Assembly (NCBI GenBank): GCA_900770255.1
Contig: CAAGJN010000064.1
Location: 1 to 19,127 of the forward strand
Origin: Clostridia bacterium
GTDB taxonomy: Bacteria > Bacillota > Clostridia > Oscillospirales > Acutalibacteraceae
Direction of reading: 5' to 3'
DNA: 19,127 nucleotides
The position numbers and the translations under genes are program-made. Numbering within the stretch: position 1 is the first letter of the stretch; each line of letters opens with the position of its first letter. The notes under the pieces are model-generated. The model saw only the letters and a program-made list of their open reading frames with translations, was not told the DNA's origin and did not search any database. Shown piece after piece: positions 10,127 through 16,560 of this stretch.

Positions 10127-10156
10127 ATGAAAAAACCGATTTTAAAAATAAGCTAA
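10127..10156 (+). CDS. Possible 9-codon leader peptide (MKKPILKIS)
   Basis: An ATG at 10127 sits a few bases after AAGGCGGAG and opens a 9-codon reading frame ending in TAA at 10154-10156. It lies between two TGTAAAGT palindromes upstream of lgt. Such short frames arise readily by chance. The SD-like sequence is the only support, so this is a weak candidate. Confidence 0.2.
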   Translation: MKKPILKIS

Positions 10157-10243
10157 AGACCCTTTGATATCAACAATTTGTTTAGTCGGAGCAAAATATT
10201 TTGATTAGTTTCGGCAGCTGGACGCCGATAAAATAAAAAGAAA

Positions 10244-10271
10244 TGATGTAAAGTAAAATTACTTTACATCA
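10244..10271. repeat. TGTAAAGTAA palindrome, copy 2 (upstream of lgt)
   Basis: The arms TGATGTAAAGTAA (10244-10256) and TTACTTTACATCA (10259-10271) are perfect 13-bp complements around a 2-bp AA centre. No T-run follows. It ends just before the lgt SD and lies a few bases after a possible TAAAAT -10 box at 10229-10234, although no good -35 is seen. This is the position of a classic operator, or of a hairpin that affects lgt translation. Confidence 0.85.
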
Positions 10272-10291
10272 GAAAAGAGAGGATGATGCAA

Positions 10292-11302
10292 ATGTCAGAT
10301 TACACAACGGTGTATTTCACATGGATAAAGCGCGGTTTCAACGTCCCGTCCACGCTCTGCGAGTTTTCACTCTTCGGCAATGTTATCAGTATCAAGTTTT
10401 ACGGAGTAATAATCGCTTTCGGCTTTATTCTCGCCGCACTCTTCGGCGGCAGAATGGCTTATAAGTGGCGCATAAGTCTCGATAAGATGCTGGACGTTCT
10501 GATATACGGCACGCTTGCAGGAATAATCGGCGCGCGCGCTTACTATGTTATATTTCAGTGGGATTATTACAAACTGCATCCCGCCGAGATCCCGCAGATC
10601 TGGCAGGGTGGCCTCGCAATTTACGGCGGAGTGATCGGCGGTCTGCTTGCGGCGCTCGTCGTCTGCAAAATCAGAAAGATCAACGCGCTCAATCTGCTCG
10701 ATATGGGCGGCATCAGCCTGCTGATCGGCCAGTGCATCGGCCGCTGGGGAAATTTCATGAACCAGGAGGCCTTTGGCACGAACACCGACGCGCCCTGGGG
10801 TATGTGGAGCAAAAAAATCGCTTTGTCCATAAATCAGGACAGCGAGCTGCTCGCGGAAAAGGGGATAACGATGGACCCGTATAAGCCGGTGCACCCGACT
10901 TTTCTCTATGAATCGCTCTGGTGCTTTATCGGCTTTATCATTCTATACATTATATATAAGAAGTGCAGAAAGTTCAGCGGCCAGCTCTTCCTCGGCTACG
11001 GCGCATGGTACGGGCTGGGCAGAATGATAATCGAGGGCTTCAGAACCGACAGCCTCTACATTGGCAACACGACTGTCAGGGTTTCGCAGGTAGTCTCATG
11101 TGTGCTTATGCTCGTGTGCCTTGTGCTGTTTATCATCTTCACCGTGAAATATACGAAGCATCCCAAGCCCATCGAGGGGGTGGACTATTTCCCGCCCGAC
11201 GCGGTCAAGACAAGAAAAGAGCGCCTCGCGGAAGAGGCGGCAGCGCAGGCCGCCGCGCAGACGGCGGAGGCTGCGGAAAAGGACAGCGGGGATCAGGAAT
11301 AA
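10292..11302 (+). CDS. lgt: Prolipoprotein diacylglyceryl transferase
   Basis: This 336-residue integral membrane enzyme moves a diacylglyceryl group from phosphatidylglycerol to the lipobox cysteine of prolipoproteins. Several hydrophobic helices are visible. The signature GRWGNFMNQEAFG begins near residue 150, preceded by IWQGGLAIYGGVIGG and followed by HPTFLYESLW near residue 200. The C-terminal 35 or so residues are an Ala/Glu-rich cytosolic tail, longer than the minimal family length. ATGs lie at 10283, 10286 and 10292. I favour 10292 because the GAGAGG SD ends at 10282, giving 9-nt spacing. folD follows after 16 nt. Confidence 0.95.
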   Translation: MSDYTTVYFTWIKRGFNVPSTLCEFSLFGNVISIKFYGVIIAFGFILAALFGGRMAYKWRISLDKMLDVLIYGTLAGIIGARAYYVIFQWDYYKLHPAEIPQIWQGGLAIYGGVIGGLLAALVVCKIRKINALNLLDMGGISLLIGQCIGRWGNFMNQEAFGTNTDAPWGMWSKKIALSINQDSELLAEKGITMDPYKPVHPTFLYESLWCFIGFIILYIIYKKCRKFSGQLFLGYGAWYGLGRMIIEGFRTDSLYIGNTTVRVSQVVSCVLMLVCLVLFIIFTVKYTKHPKPIEGVDYFPPDAVKTRKERLAEEAAAQAAAQTAEAAEKDSGDQE

Positions 11303-11318
11303 ACGGAGGAGAGAGCTT

Positions 11319-12173
11319 ATGGCAAAACTGATAGACGGCAAGCTCATCGCCGGCGAAGTACTTGACTCGGTCAAAGCGCGCGTGGATGACCTGAAAGCCA
11401 ACGGCGTCGAGCCGTGCCTTGCCGTGATACTTGTCGGCGACGATCCGGCCTCGCGCGTCTACGTCAACAATAAAAAGCGCAGCTGCGAGCGCGTCGGGAT
11501 AAAGTCGCTCGAGTTTACTCTTCCTGCTCAGACGACGCAGGCGCAGCTCGAGGAGTTGATAGACAGACTCAATTCTGATGAGACGGTCAGCGGAATACTC
11601 TGTCAGCTTCCGGTGCCTGAACATATTGACTCGGACGCGCTGATAAGGCGTATATCACCCGCAAAGGATGTCGATTGCTTTCATCCGCAGAACGTAGGAG
11701 CAGTTGTGACCGGCGGCAGCGTGCTGCTGCCCTGCACGCCCGCGGGAATAATCGAGATGCTGCATCATGAGCATATTGACGCCTGCGGCAAAAACTGTGT
11801 GATAATCGGCCGCAGCAATATAGTCGGCAAGCCCATGGCGATGCTGATGCTGCGCGAAAATGCTACGGTGACGGTCTGCCACTCGCACACTGAGAACCTC
11901 GCAGAGTTCACAGCGAAGGCGGATATTCTCATTGCCGCAGTCGGAAGGGCGCGTATGATAAAAGCCGATATGATAAAGCCCGGCGCGACGGTTATTGACG
12001 TGGGCATGAACAGAGACGAAAACGGCAAGCTCTGCGGCGATGTAGATTTTGCTTCGGTCAGCGGGAAAGCCGGTGCGATAACACCCATGCCCGGCGGAGT
12101 CGGACCGATGACGGTTGCGATGCTCATGAAAAATACGGCCGCCGCAGCGGCAGCACAGAACAACATTGGATAA
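11319..12173 (+). CDS. folD: Bifunctional methylenetetrahydrofolate dehydrogenase/cyclohydrolase FolD
   Basis: This 284-residue cytosolic enzyme interconverts 5,10-methylene-, 5,10-methenyl- and 10-formyl-tetrahydrofolate, feeding purine and formyl-Met-tRNA synthesis. The active-site pair appears as Tyr48 and Lys52 in SRVYVNNK. Further family signatures are ILCQLPVP, PAKDVDCFHPQNVG, the nucleotide-binding GRSNIVGKPMAML, and PGGVGPMTVAML near the C-terminus. The length is normal. The ATG at 11319 follows GGAGGAGAG. It is close enough to lgt (16 nt) to be co-transcribed, though the two functions are unrelated. Confidence 0.97.
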   Translation: MAKLIDGKLIAGEVLDSVKARVDDLKANGVEPCLAVILVGDDPASRVYVNNKKRSCERVGIKSLEFTLPAQTTQAQLEELIDRLNSDETVSGILCQLPVPEHIDSDALIRRISPAKDVDCFHPQNVGAVVTGGSVLLPCTPAGIIEMLHHEHIDACGKNCVIIGRSNIVGKPMAMLMLRENATVTVCHSHTENLAEFTAKADILIAAVGRARMIKADMIKPGATVIDVGMNRDENGKLCGDVDFASVSGKAGAITPMPGGVGPMTVAMLMKNTAAAAAAQNNIG

Positions 12174-12221
12174 TTACCGTTTACGGCATATTATAATAAT
12201 TTTTTGGAAGGATGGATATTG

Positions 12222-12455
12222 ATGGCAACAGGGAAAAAACTCTATAAAAAAACGAGCAAGAAGATGATCAGCGGCGTATGTGCGGGTCTTGCCGATTATC
12301 TCAACATCGATGTTACGGTAGTGAGGATTGTTTTCTTGCTCCTGTCTCTTTTCACGACATGCTTCCCCGGACTCATCGTCTATATCGTCATGGCTCTTGT
12401 CATGCCTGACGAGGATGATATCGAGCCCCCGTATGACGACAGCGTCGATCAGTAA
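12222..12455 (+). CDS. PspC-domain membrane protein
   Basis: This 77-residue protein is essentially one PspC domain. A basic N-terminus (KKLYKKTSKK) leads into the signature MISGVCAGLADYLNIDVTVVRIVF. Two closely spaced hydrophobic stretches, about residues 33-58, then end in VMPDED and an acidic tail. In proteobacteria PspC belongs to the phage-shock response. Stand-alone PspC proteins are common in Firmicutes and their role is unsettled, though envelope stress is plausible. I chose ATG 12222, 9 nt after GGAAGGA at 12206-12212. An in-frame TTG at 12204 would overlap that SD. A terminator follows. Confidence 0.88.
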   Translation: MATGKKLYKKTSKKMISGVCAGLADYLNIDVTVVRIVFLLLSLFTTCFPGLIVYIVMALVMPDEDDIEPPYDDSVDQ

Positions 12456-12472
12456 AGATCAAAACAAGGCGC

Positions 12473-12512
12473 GGCTTCCCGGCGATATTTTCTGCCGGGA
12501 AGTCTGCTTTTT
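12473..12512 (+). terminator. Intrinsic terminator after the PspC gene
   Basis: CTTCCCGGC (12475-12483) pairs with GCCGGGAAG (12494-12502), extended by two outer pairs. TTTTT at 12508-12512 follows shortly after. It separates the lgt-folD-pspC group from the ribosomal-protein operon. Confidence 0.85.
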
Positions 12513-12563
12513 GTGCCGGCGTAGCGCATGCCCGAAAAAAAGTAAAAAAAAACTGCAGAATAT

Positions 12564-12593
12564 TTGACAAACCCGGCCAATATATGATATAAT
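12564..12593 (+). promoter_or_regulatory. Sigma-A promoter of rplU-prp-rpmA
   Basis: TTGACA (12564-12569) and TATAAT (12588-12593) are separated by 18 bp. Both hexamers match the consensus, as expected for a strongly expressed ribosomal-protein operon. Transcription should begin near 12600, giving a leader of about 90 nt. Confidence 0.88.
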
Positions 12594-12600
12594 CACTCGT

Positions 12601-12680
12601 GCCGCATATCTCGGGCAGTGCATAGCACTATCAAGCGGAAATATCCCGCCCGCACATAGCGAGTCTTAAAAAAAGGAAGG
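12601..12680 (+). ncRNA. Probable L21-type leader RNA upstream of rplU
   Basis: The leader can form AGTGC-ATA-GCACT (12617-12629), a GCGG/CCGC hairpin (12635-12649), an alternative GGGC/GCCC pairing (12613-12616 with 12648-12651), and a closing CTCG/CGAG (12610-12613 with 12660-12663). A structured autoregulatory leader before rplU is known in Firmicutes (the L21 leader). The position fits, but I cannot confirm the family consensus by eye. Confidence 0.5.
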
Positions 12681-12688
12681 TAAATTTG

Positions 12689-13003
12689 ATGTACGCAATT
12701 ATCGAGACCGGCGGAAAGCAGTACAAGGTCCAGGCCGGCGATGTCGTATTCATCGAGAAGCTTGACGTAGAGCCTGAGCAGGAAATCACCTTTGACAAGG
12801 TTATGGTCGTCGGCAAGGATGACGGCAGCGCGGTTTTCGGAACTCCTGTAGTCGCGGGCGCAACCGTATCGGCTAAGGTTCTCAAGAACGGCAAGGCTAA
12901 GAAGATCACAGTCTTTACCTACAAGCCCAAGAAGAATGAGAAGCGCAAGCTCGGCCACAGACAGCCCTACACCAAGGTGGAAATTTCCGCTATCAACGCT
13001 TAA
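12689..13003 (+). CDS. rplU: 50S ribosomal protein bL21
   Basis: This 104-residue protein has the L21 N-terminus MYAIIETGGKQYKVQAGDVVFIEKL. The C-terminal hallmark is KKNEKRKLGHRQPYTKVEI, which contacts 23S rRNA. The length is typical. I chose ATG 12689, 8 nt after AAGGAAGG (12673-12680). A TTG immediately before it is in frame but would only add one residue. The first gene of the rplU-prp-rpmA operon, it ends one base before the prp start. Confidence 0.98.
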   Translation: MYAIIETGGKQYKVQAGDVVFIEKLDVEPEQEITFDKVMVVGKDDGSAVFGTPVVAGATVSAKVLKNGKAKKITVFTYKPKKNEKRKLGHRQPYTKVEISAINA

Positions 13004-13004
13004 A

Positions 13005-13310
13005 ATGATAAGTGCGGTATTTTTTGAAAAGGGATTAAAGAGGGGATTTGAGATCAGCGGTCACGCCGGCGGTAGCTACGGCAAGGATATAGTCTGCGCT
13101 TCGGTTTCTTCTGCGGCGATCATGGCGGCCAACACCGTCACCGAGATACTGCATATTCCCGCTCAGACACAGCAGGAGGACGGACTTCTGGAATTCGCCG
13201 TTGTCTCTGACAATGAGGCGGCAAAGGCGGTTCTCGACGGTCTTAAACTTCATCTGACGGAGCTTTCAAAGCAATACCCGAAAAAGATCAAAGTCATTAC
13301 GGAGGTGTAA
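13005..13310 (+). CDS. prp: Ribosomal-processing cysteine protease Prp
   Basis: This 101-residue protein matches the Prp (YsxB) family. His20 in ISGHAG and Cys31 in DIVCASVSSAA are placed like the catalytic pair of the staphylococcal enzyme. Prp removes the N-terminal extension of bL27 in Firmicutes, which is required for a working ribosome. Its likely substrate, encoded next door, carries the expected site. The ATG at 13005 begins one base after the rplU stop and has no clear SD, so translational coupling is likely. Older annotations may call this gene a conserved hypothetical between L21 and L27. Confidence 0.93.
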   Translation: MISAVFFEKGLKRGFEISGHAGGSYGKDIVCASVSSAAIMAANTVTEILHIPAQTQQEDGLLEFAVVSDNEAAKAVLDGLKLHLTELSKQYPKKIKVITEV

Positions 13311-13313
13311 CAA

Positions 13314-13598
13314 ATGCTCAAGATAAATATTCAGCTTTTCGCACATAAGAAGGGCGGCGGATCTACAAAGAACGGCCGTGATTCCGAAGCTAAGAGACTC
13401 GGTGTCAAAAGAGGCGACGGCCAGTTTGTCCTCGCAGGCAACGTCCTCGTCAGACAGCGCGGCACTCACATCCATCCCGGCAACAACGTCGGCAAGGGTT
13501 CTGACGACACTCTGTTCGCTCTCATCGACGGTAATGTCAAGTTTGAGAGAATGGGCAAGGATCGCAAGAAGGTCAGCGTTTACGCTGTTGAGCAGTAA
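13314..13598 (+). CDS. rpmA: 50S ribosomal protein bL27, with cleavable N-terminus
   Basis: This 94-residue protein has the L27 core AHKKGGGSTKNGRDSEAKRLG and RQRGTHIHPGNNVG. It starts with nine extra residues, MLKINIQLF, of the Firmicute type. Prp is expected to cut between Phe9 and Ala10, exposing the tail that reaches the peptidyl transferase centre. The ATG at 13314 follows the GGAGGTG SD just after the prp stop. A terminator follows directly, so the obg gene often found next is not in this operon. Confidence 0.98.
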   Translation: MLKINIQLFAHKKGGGSTKNGRDSEAKRLGVKRGDGQFVLAGNVLVRQRGTHIHPGNNVGKGSDDTLFALIDGNVKFERMGKDRKKVSVYAVEQ

Positions 13599-13619
13599 TC
13601 GCTCTGAATTAAAAACAAG

Positions 13620-13648
13620 CAGCTTCGCTTTTGCGGAGCTGTTTTTTT
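13620..13648 (+). terminator. Intrinsic terminator after rpmA
   Basis: CAGCTTCGC (13620-13628) pairs with GCGGAGCTG (13633-13641) with one G-U pair and a TTTT loop. Seven Ts follow at 13642-13648. This is a strong canonical terminator. Confidence 0.93.
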
Positions 13649-13931
13649 ATTTGCCAACCCGGTTAAACGTTGATAAAACCGCCAAATTATTTTTATTGAA
13701 TAATAAATTTTTACTGCTATGTCTGTTTTCGTATACATTTTATATATATGTTTTTTTCGAGTCTTTTCGCGCCTCAGATGTGCAGCCCACATTGCTGTGT
13801 TTTTATGGTGGATATTTTGACGGCGCGGTATATTTCGTCGGCATTTTATGCGTTGACGGATCGCTTGGTTTGTAAATTGACCGGTTATATTTGCTGAAAT
13901 CCCGCTTTTTTCAGAGCGCAGTTCAGTAAAC
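13649..13931. other. AT-rich intergenic stretch, no gene seen
   Basis: Between the rpmA terminator and the next palindrome lie about 280 bases, AT-rich at first. Short reading frames on both strands lack an SD, overlap the rpmA terminator or coding region, and have no recognisable family features. I see no tRNA, promoter of quality, or repeat here. Confidence 0.6.
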
Positions 13932-13967
13932 AAAAAAGTGTAAAGCAATTTACTTTACACTTTTTTT
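13932..13967. terminator. Bidirectional terminator-like TGTAAAG palindrome, copy 3
   Basis: AAAAAAGTGTAAAG (13932-13945) and CTTTACACTTTTTT (13953-13966) are perfect 14-bp complements around a 7-nt loop. The stem ends in an A-run on one side and a T-run on the other, so it could terminate transcription on either strand. Its inner part repeats the TGTAAAG/CTTTACA core seen upstream of lgt. Confidence 0.8.
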
Positions 13968-13979
13968 GTCCTTTTTTTA

Positions 13980-14000
13980 TGTAAAGTTTATACTTTTACA
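13980..14000. repeat. Imperfect TGTAAAG palindrome, copy 4
   Basis: TGTAAAGT (13980-13987) faces ACTTTTACA (13992-14000), complementary except for one extra T. It starts 13 nt after copy 3. A separate perfect palindrome, ACACGGCCGTGT, overlaps its right end at 13998-14009. Confidence 0.55.
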
Positions 14001-14068
14001 CGGCCGTGTGAGCAAAAATCAAAAATCAATTTTCATAAACTCAGTTAAGTAAAAAAAGGGAGGCGTTT

Positions 14069-14146
14069 TTGAGCTCTGAAAGTCAATTATTATTCTTGTA
14101 TAGTTATAAAACGCCGGTTTTGTTACGGCTTTTCATCGATTTGTAA
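14069..14146 (+). CDS. Possible 25-codon ORF (leader peptide?)
   Basis: A strong AGGGAGG SD (14057-14063) lies 5 nt before TTG 14069, which opens a frame for (M)SSESQLLFLYSYKTPVLL plus RLFIDL, with stop TAA at 14144-14146. GGCGTTTT (14062-14069), overlapping the SD and start, can pair with AAAACGCC (14108-14115) inside the frame. A hairpin and T-run follow at 14162-14192. The layout resembles an attenuated leader, but no promoter is evident and the peptide is unlike anything I recognise. Confidence 0.25.
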   Translation: MSSESQLLFLYSYKTPVLLRLFIDL

Positions 14147-14161
14147 CCATTTGTAACTTTT

Positions 14162-14192
14162 TGAACTTTTCACAAAAGTTCAGCCATTTTTT
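14162..14192 (+). terminator. Possible weak terminator or attenuator hairpin
   Basis: TGAACTTTT (14162-14170) pairs perfectly with AAAAGTTCA (14174-14182) across a 3-nt loop. GCCA and then TTTTTT (14187-14192) follow. The stem is AT-rich, so termination would be weak. Three 10-bp near repeats (TTGTAACCAT, TTGTAACTTT, TTGAACTTTT) run through 14141-14170 and lead into the stem. Confidence 0.4.
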
Positions 14193-14302
14193 CCCAGTAA
14201 TGCGGGTCGAATTTGGGGTCTGCGGCATGATTTTAGGACGAATAGAAAAAAATTGCTATAAGTTTCTTGTGCAATATGCACAATTTGTGAGACTCAAAAA
14301 AT

Positions 14303-14331
14303 TTGACAAATGCCGTTTAGCACAATATAAT
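14303..14331 (+). promoter_or_regulatory. Sigma-A promoter of the 3D-domain gene
   Basis: TTGACA (14303-14308) and TATAAT (14326-14331) are separated by 17 bp, a full consensus promoter. The predicted start near 14338 leaves a leader of about 74 nt, too short for a ydaO-type c-di-AMP riboswitch, which precedes some cell-wall hydrolase genes in Firmicutes. Confidence 0.9.
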
Positions 14332-14411
14332 AGCAGGCGTCGTTTGAAAAAGCGGCAAAAATAAGCTTAAATCCACGGTACCCAAAGCAGATAACAAAGG
14401 AGTTTTTATTG

Positions 14412-15680
14412 ATGATGAAGCGTATCAAGGCCTTCTTTGCTAAGTTGCCCGTGAAGAATATGTCAAAACGTAAAGTTCTGGCAACGGTTTCAGCCCTGGT
14501 GGTTGTTTGCTCCGTAGTGACTATAACCGCCTTTGCGGCTGCGGCGACCTATAAAGTCACCGTAAACGAGGCAGGCAAAAAAGCCTTCACAGTTTCAACC
14601 CGCGCAGATTCTGTTGAAAAATTTATAGAGGACAACGCAGACGCGCTGTCGCTCGGCAAGTACGACTATCTTGACAGCTCCGCCTTTGTTGCGGGCGAGG
14701 ACTGCACTGTAACCGTCTTACGCGCTCAGGCAATCAAGGTCATTGACAACGGCGAGATATATTATCTGAACGGCGCGGGTCCGGCGGCCCAGATGCTCGA
14801 AAAGCACGGCAGAGCTCTCGGCAGTTTCGATGAGATAAACCTCGCTGACGATGAGTTTGTCAGCAGCGACAAGCCACTTGAGATTAAGCGTTCGTTCGGA
14901 GTTACCGTCATTGCGGATGGCAAGTCGAATGATATCGAGATCGCATCAGGCACCGTTGCAGATGCGGTCAAGCGCGCAGGCATCACTATGGGCGAGGACG
15001 ATGAGACCGATCCCGCGGCCGACACCGTGCTCACAAACGGTATGGAGATAACCGTGCTGCGCGTCGAGTACAAGGAGCGCGTTGAAACAGAGACAATCCC
15101 GTTTGAAACCGTAACCAGAAGAACGCCTGACCTATATGTCGACCAGACAAAGGTTTCGGTTGAGGGAGTCGACGGCGAGAAGATCGTCACCTACAGGGAT
15201 AAATATGTCAACGGCGATCTCGCTTCCTCTGAGGCTGTCAGCGAAAAGATCACGAAGGAGTCCGTCACAGAGGTCATACTCAAGGGCCGCGTTAAGCGCG
15301 TAAGCAGTATCACGCTCAAGAGCAACACGCCGATCTCTGAGCTCAAGGTTCCCTCGAGCCTTCAGCTCGATGCCAACGGATTACCGAAGAATTATAAGAA
15401 GATCGTTGACGGCACCGCGACCGCCTATTACGGCGGCGGCGGAACAGCCTCCGGACGCAAGGCAATGCCAGGTCATATCGCCGTCAATCCCAAACAGTTC
15501 CCCTACGGAACAGAGCTCTATATTGTTTCGCTCGACGGCAATTTCGTCTATGGCTACTGCATAGCAGCCGATACCGGCGGATTTGCAAAGGCAAACACCT
15601 GCACGGTCGATCTCTATATGAACACATATGAGGAGTGCTGTGCATGGGGCTACAGAGGCGTCAGAATTTACGTTCTCTGA
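14412..15680 (+). CDS. Membrane-anchored DUF348/G5/3D-domain cell-wall protein
   Basis: This 422-residue protein has a basic N-terminus and one hydrophobic segment at about 22-45, acting as a signal anchor. The exported part shows two ubiquitin-like DUF348 repeats (about 46-105 and 160-215), a G5 domain (about 217-292) and a C-terminal 3D domain (about 335-422). The 3D domain includes GTATAYYGGGGTASG, AADTGG and TVDLYM, which carry conserved aspartates. The order resembles YabE/RpfB-like proteins. 3D domains are related to the MltA barrel and act in peptidoglycan cleavage, so a lytic transglycosylase role is plausible. I chose ATG 14412, 9 nt after AAAGGAG, over the adjoining TTG 14409 and ATG 14415. 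It appears monocistronic. Confidence 0.88.
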   Translation: MMKRIKAFFAKLPVKNMSKRKVLATVSALVVVCSVVTITAFAAAATYKVTVNEAGKKAFTVSTRADSVEKFIEDNADALSLGKYDYLDSSAFVAGEDCTVTVLRAQAIKVIDNGEIYYLNGAGPAAQMLEKHGRALGSFDEINLADDEFVSSDKPLEIKRSFGVTVIADGKSNDIEIASGTVADAVKRAGITMGEDDETDPAADTVLTNGMEITVLRVEYKERVETETIPFETVTRRTPDLYVDQTKVSVEGVDGEKIVTYRDKYVNGDLASSEAVSEKITKESVTEVILKGRVKRVSSITLKSNTPISELKVPSSLQLDANGLPKNYKKIVDGTATAYYGGGGTASGRKAMPGHIAVNPKQFPYGTELYIVSLDGNFVYGYCIAADTGGFAKANTCTVDLYMNTYEECCAWGYRGVRIYVL

Positions 15681-15701
15681 TCTGCACAATAAAATAATAC
15701 A

Positions 15702-15738
15702 CGCTGCCGCAAAGGGTATTTTGCGGCAGCGGTTTTTT
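15702..15738 (+). terminator. Intrinsic terminator after the 3D-domain gene
   Basis: CGCTGCCGCAAA (15702-15713) pairs perfectly with TTTGCGGCAGCG (15720-15731) around a 6-nt loop. Six Ts follow at 15733-15738. It is strong and canonical, facing the convergent ABC gene. Confidence 0.95.
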
Positions 15739-15748
15739 ATATTCAGTG

Positions 15749-15774
15749 AAAACCCGGCTGAGTTCTCAGCCGGG
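15749..15774 (-). terminator. Intrinsic terminator of the ABC ATPase gene
   Basis: CCCGGCTGAG and CTCAGCCGGG (15753-15774) are perfect 10-bp arms around a 2-nt centre. Read on the minus strand, they are followed by TTTT (15752-15749). The stem begins 7 nt after the ABC stop codon. Confidence 0.85.
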
Positions 15775-15780
15775 CTCCTT

Positions 15781-16473
15781 TTATGCTCTTCTGCTCGGCC
15801 TGTCCTCTATGATCTTTCCGTCAGAGATGCGCACGACGCGCGTGCCCTCTTCGGCTATCTCGTTGTCGTGGGTTATGAGCACGATAGTGCGCCCCTCGTC
15901 GTTTAGCTCATGAAGGATCTTCATGACCTCCTTGCCGGAGTGCGAGTCGAGGTTTCCGGTCGGTTCGTCTGCGAGGATAATTGGCGGGCGCGCCGCAACT
16001 GCGCGGGCGATAGCGACTCTCTGCTGCTGTCCTCCGGACATCTGCGAGGGAAGATGATTCATTCTTTTCTCGAGGCCCACGCGTCTGAGCGCATCAACCG
16101 AGAGCTTTTCGCGCTCCTCTTTTTTGACGCCTCTGTAGATCAGCGGCAGCTCAACATTGCCCTTTGCCGTGAGACTGGGTATCAGATTAAAGCCCTGAAA
16201 GATAAAGCCGATCTCCTTGTTGCGTATTTCGGACAGCTCGTCGTCGGTGAGGTGGGAGACGTTCTTACCGTCTATGTAATATTCACCGCTTGTGCAGACG
16301 TCCAGAAGCCCGAGCATGTTCATCAGCGTTGATTTGCCGGAACCGGAGTGGCCGACGATCATCAGAAATTCGCCGCGGTCTACCTGCAGCGATACTCCGT
16401 CGAGCGCGTGAACTGCGTTTTCGCCGGGGTTGTATATTTTATAAGCGTTCCTTACGTCTATCAAATGTGACAT
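15781..16473 (-). CDS. ABC transporter ATP-binding protein, LolD/MacB type
   Basis: This 230-residue ATPase has every expected motif. They are Walker A GHSGSGKST (41-49), the Q-loop in IGFIFQGFNLIPSL, the signature MSGGQQQR (near 144), Walker B IILADEPTGNLD, and the H-loop in VLITHD. The NLD after Walker B and the overall pattern place it in the MacB/LolD/YknY family, which pairs with FtsX-like permeases in lipoprotein trafficking, peptide export or antimicrobial resistance. The start is ATG 16473-16471 on the minus strand, with AAGGAG upstream. No permease lies beside it: a convergent gene is on one side and divergent spoVA on the other. Its partner must be elsewhere. Confidence 0.93.
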   Translation of the reverse strand: MSHLIDVRNAYKIYNPGENAVHALDGVSLQVDRGEFLMIVGHSGSGKSTLMNMLGLLDVCTSGEYYIDGKNVSHLTDDELSEIRNKEIGFIFQGFNLIPSLTAKGNVELPLIYRGVKKEEREKLSVDALRRVGLEKRMNHLPSQMSGGQQQRVAIARAVAARPPIILADEPTGNLDSHSGKEVMKILHELNDEGRTIVLITHDNEIAEEGTRVVRISDGKIIEDRPSRRA

Positions 16474-16501
16474 TTAAAAGGCTCCTTAAACTTTTTTTAT
16501 A

Positions 16502-16531
16502 ATTTTATCCCGAGAAGCAGGTTCAAGTCAA
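16502..16531 (-). promoter_or_regulatory. Probable sigma-A promoter of the ABC ATPase gene
   Basis: On the minus strand TTGACT (16531-16526) and TAAAAT (16507-16502) are separated by 18 bp. The predicted start falls about 20 nt before the start codon, close to the SD. It lies back to back with the spoVA promoter. Confidence 0.6.
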
Positions 16532-16560
16532 GTGAACAAATGTAAATTATTTTACGCGCG

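Noticed and set aside
13580..13948. A 122-codon minus-strand frame in the rpmA-3D gap
   Set aside because: Its start falls inside a terminator stem, its end runs through the rpmA terminator into rpmA, and the translation shows no domain or signal.
14161..14364. A 67-codon plus-strand frame upstream of the 3D gene
   Set aside because: It starts at a TTG in a hairpin stem without an SD and reads through the consensus promoter at 14303-14331.
14338..14411. A c-di-AMP (ydaO-type) riboswitch before the cell-wall 3D gene
   Set aside because: The leader from the predicted transcript start is only about 74 nt and lacks the expected conserved segments.
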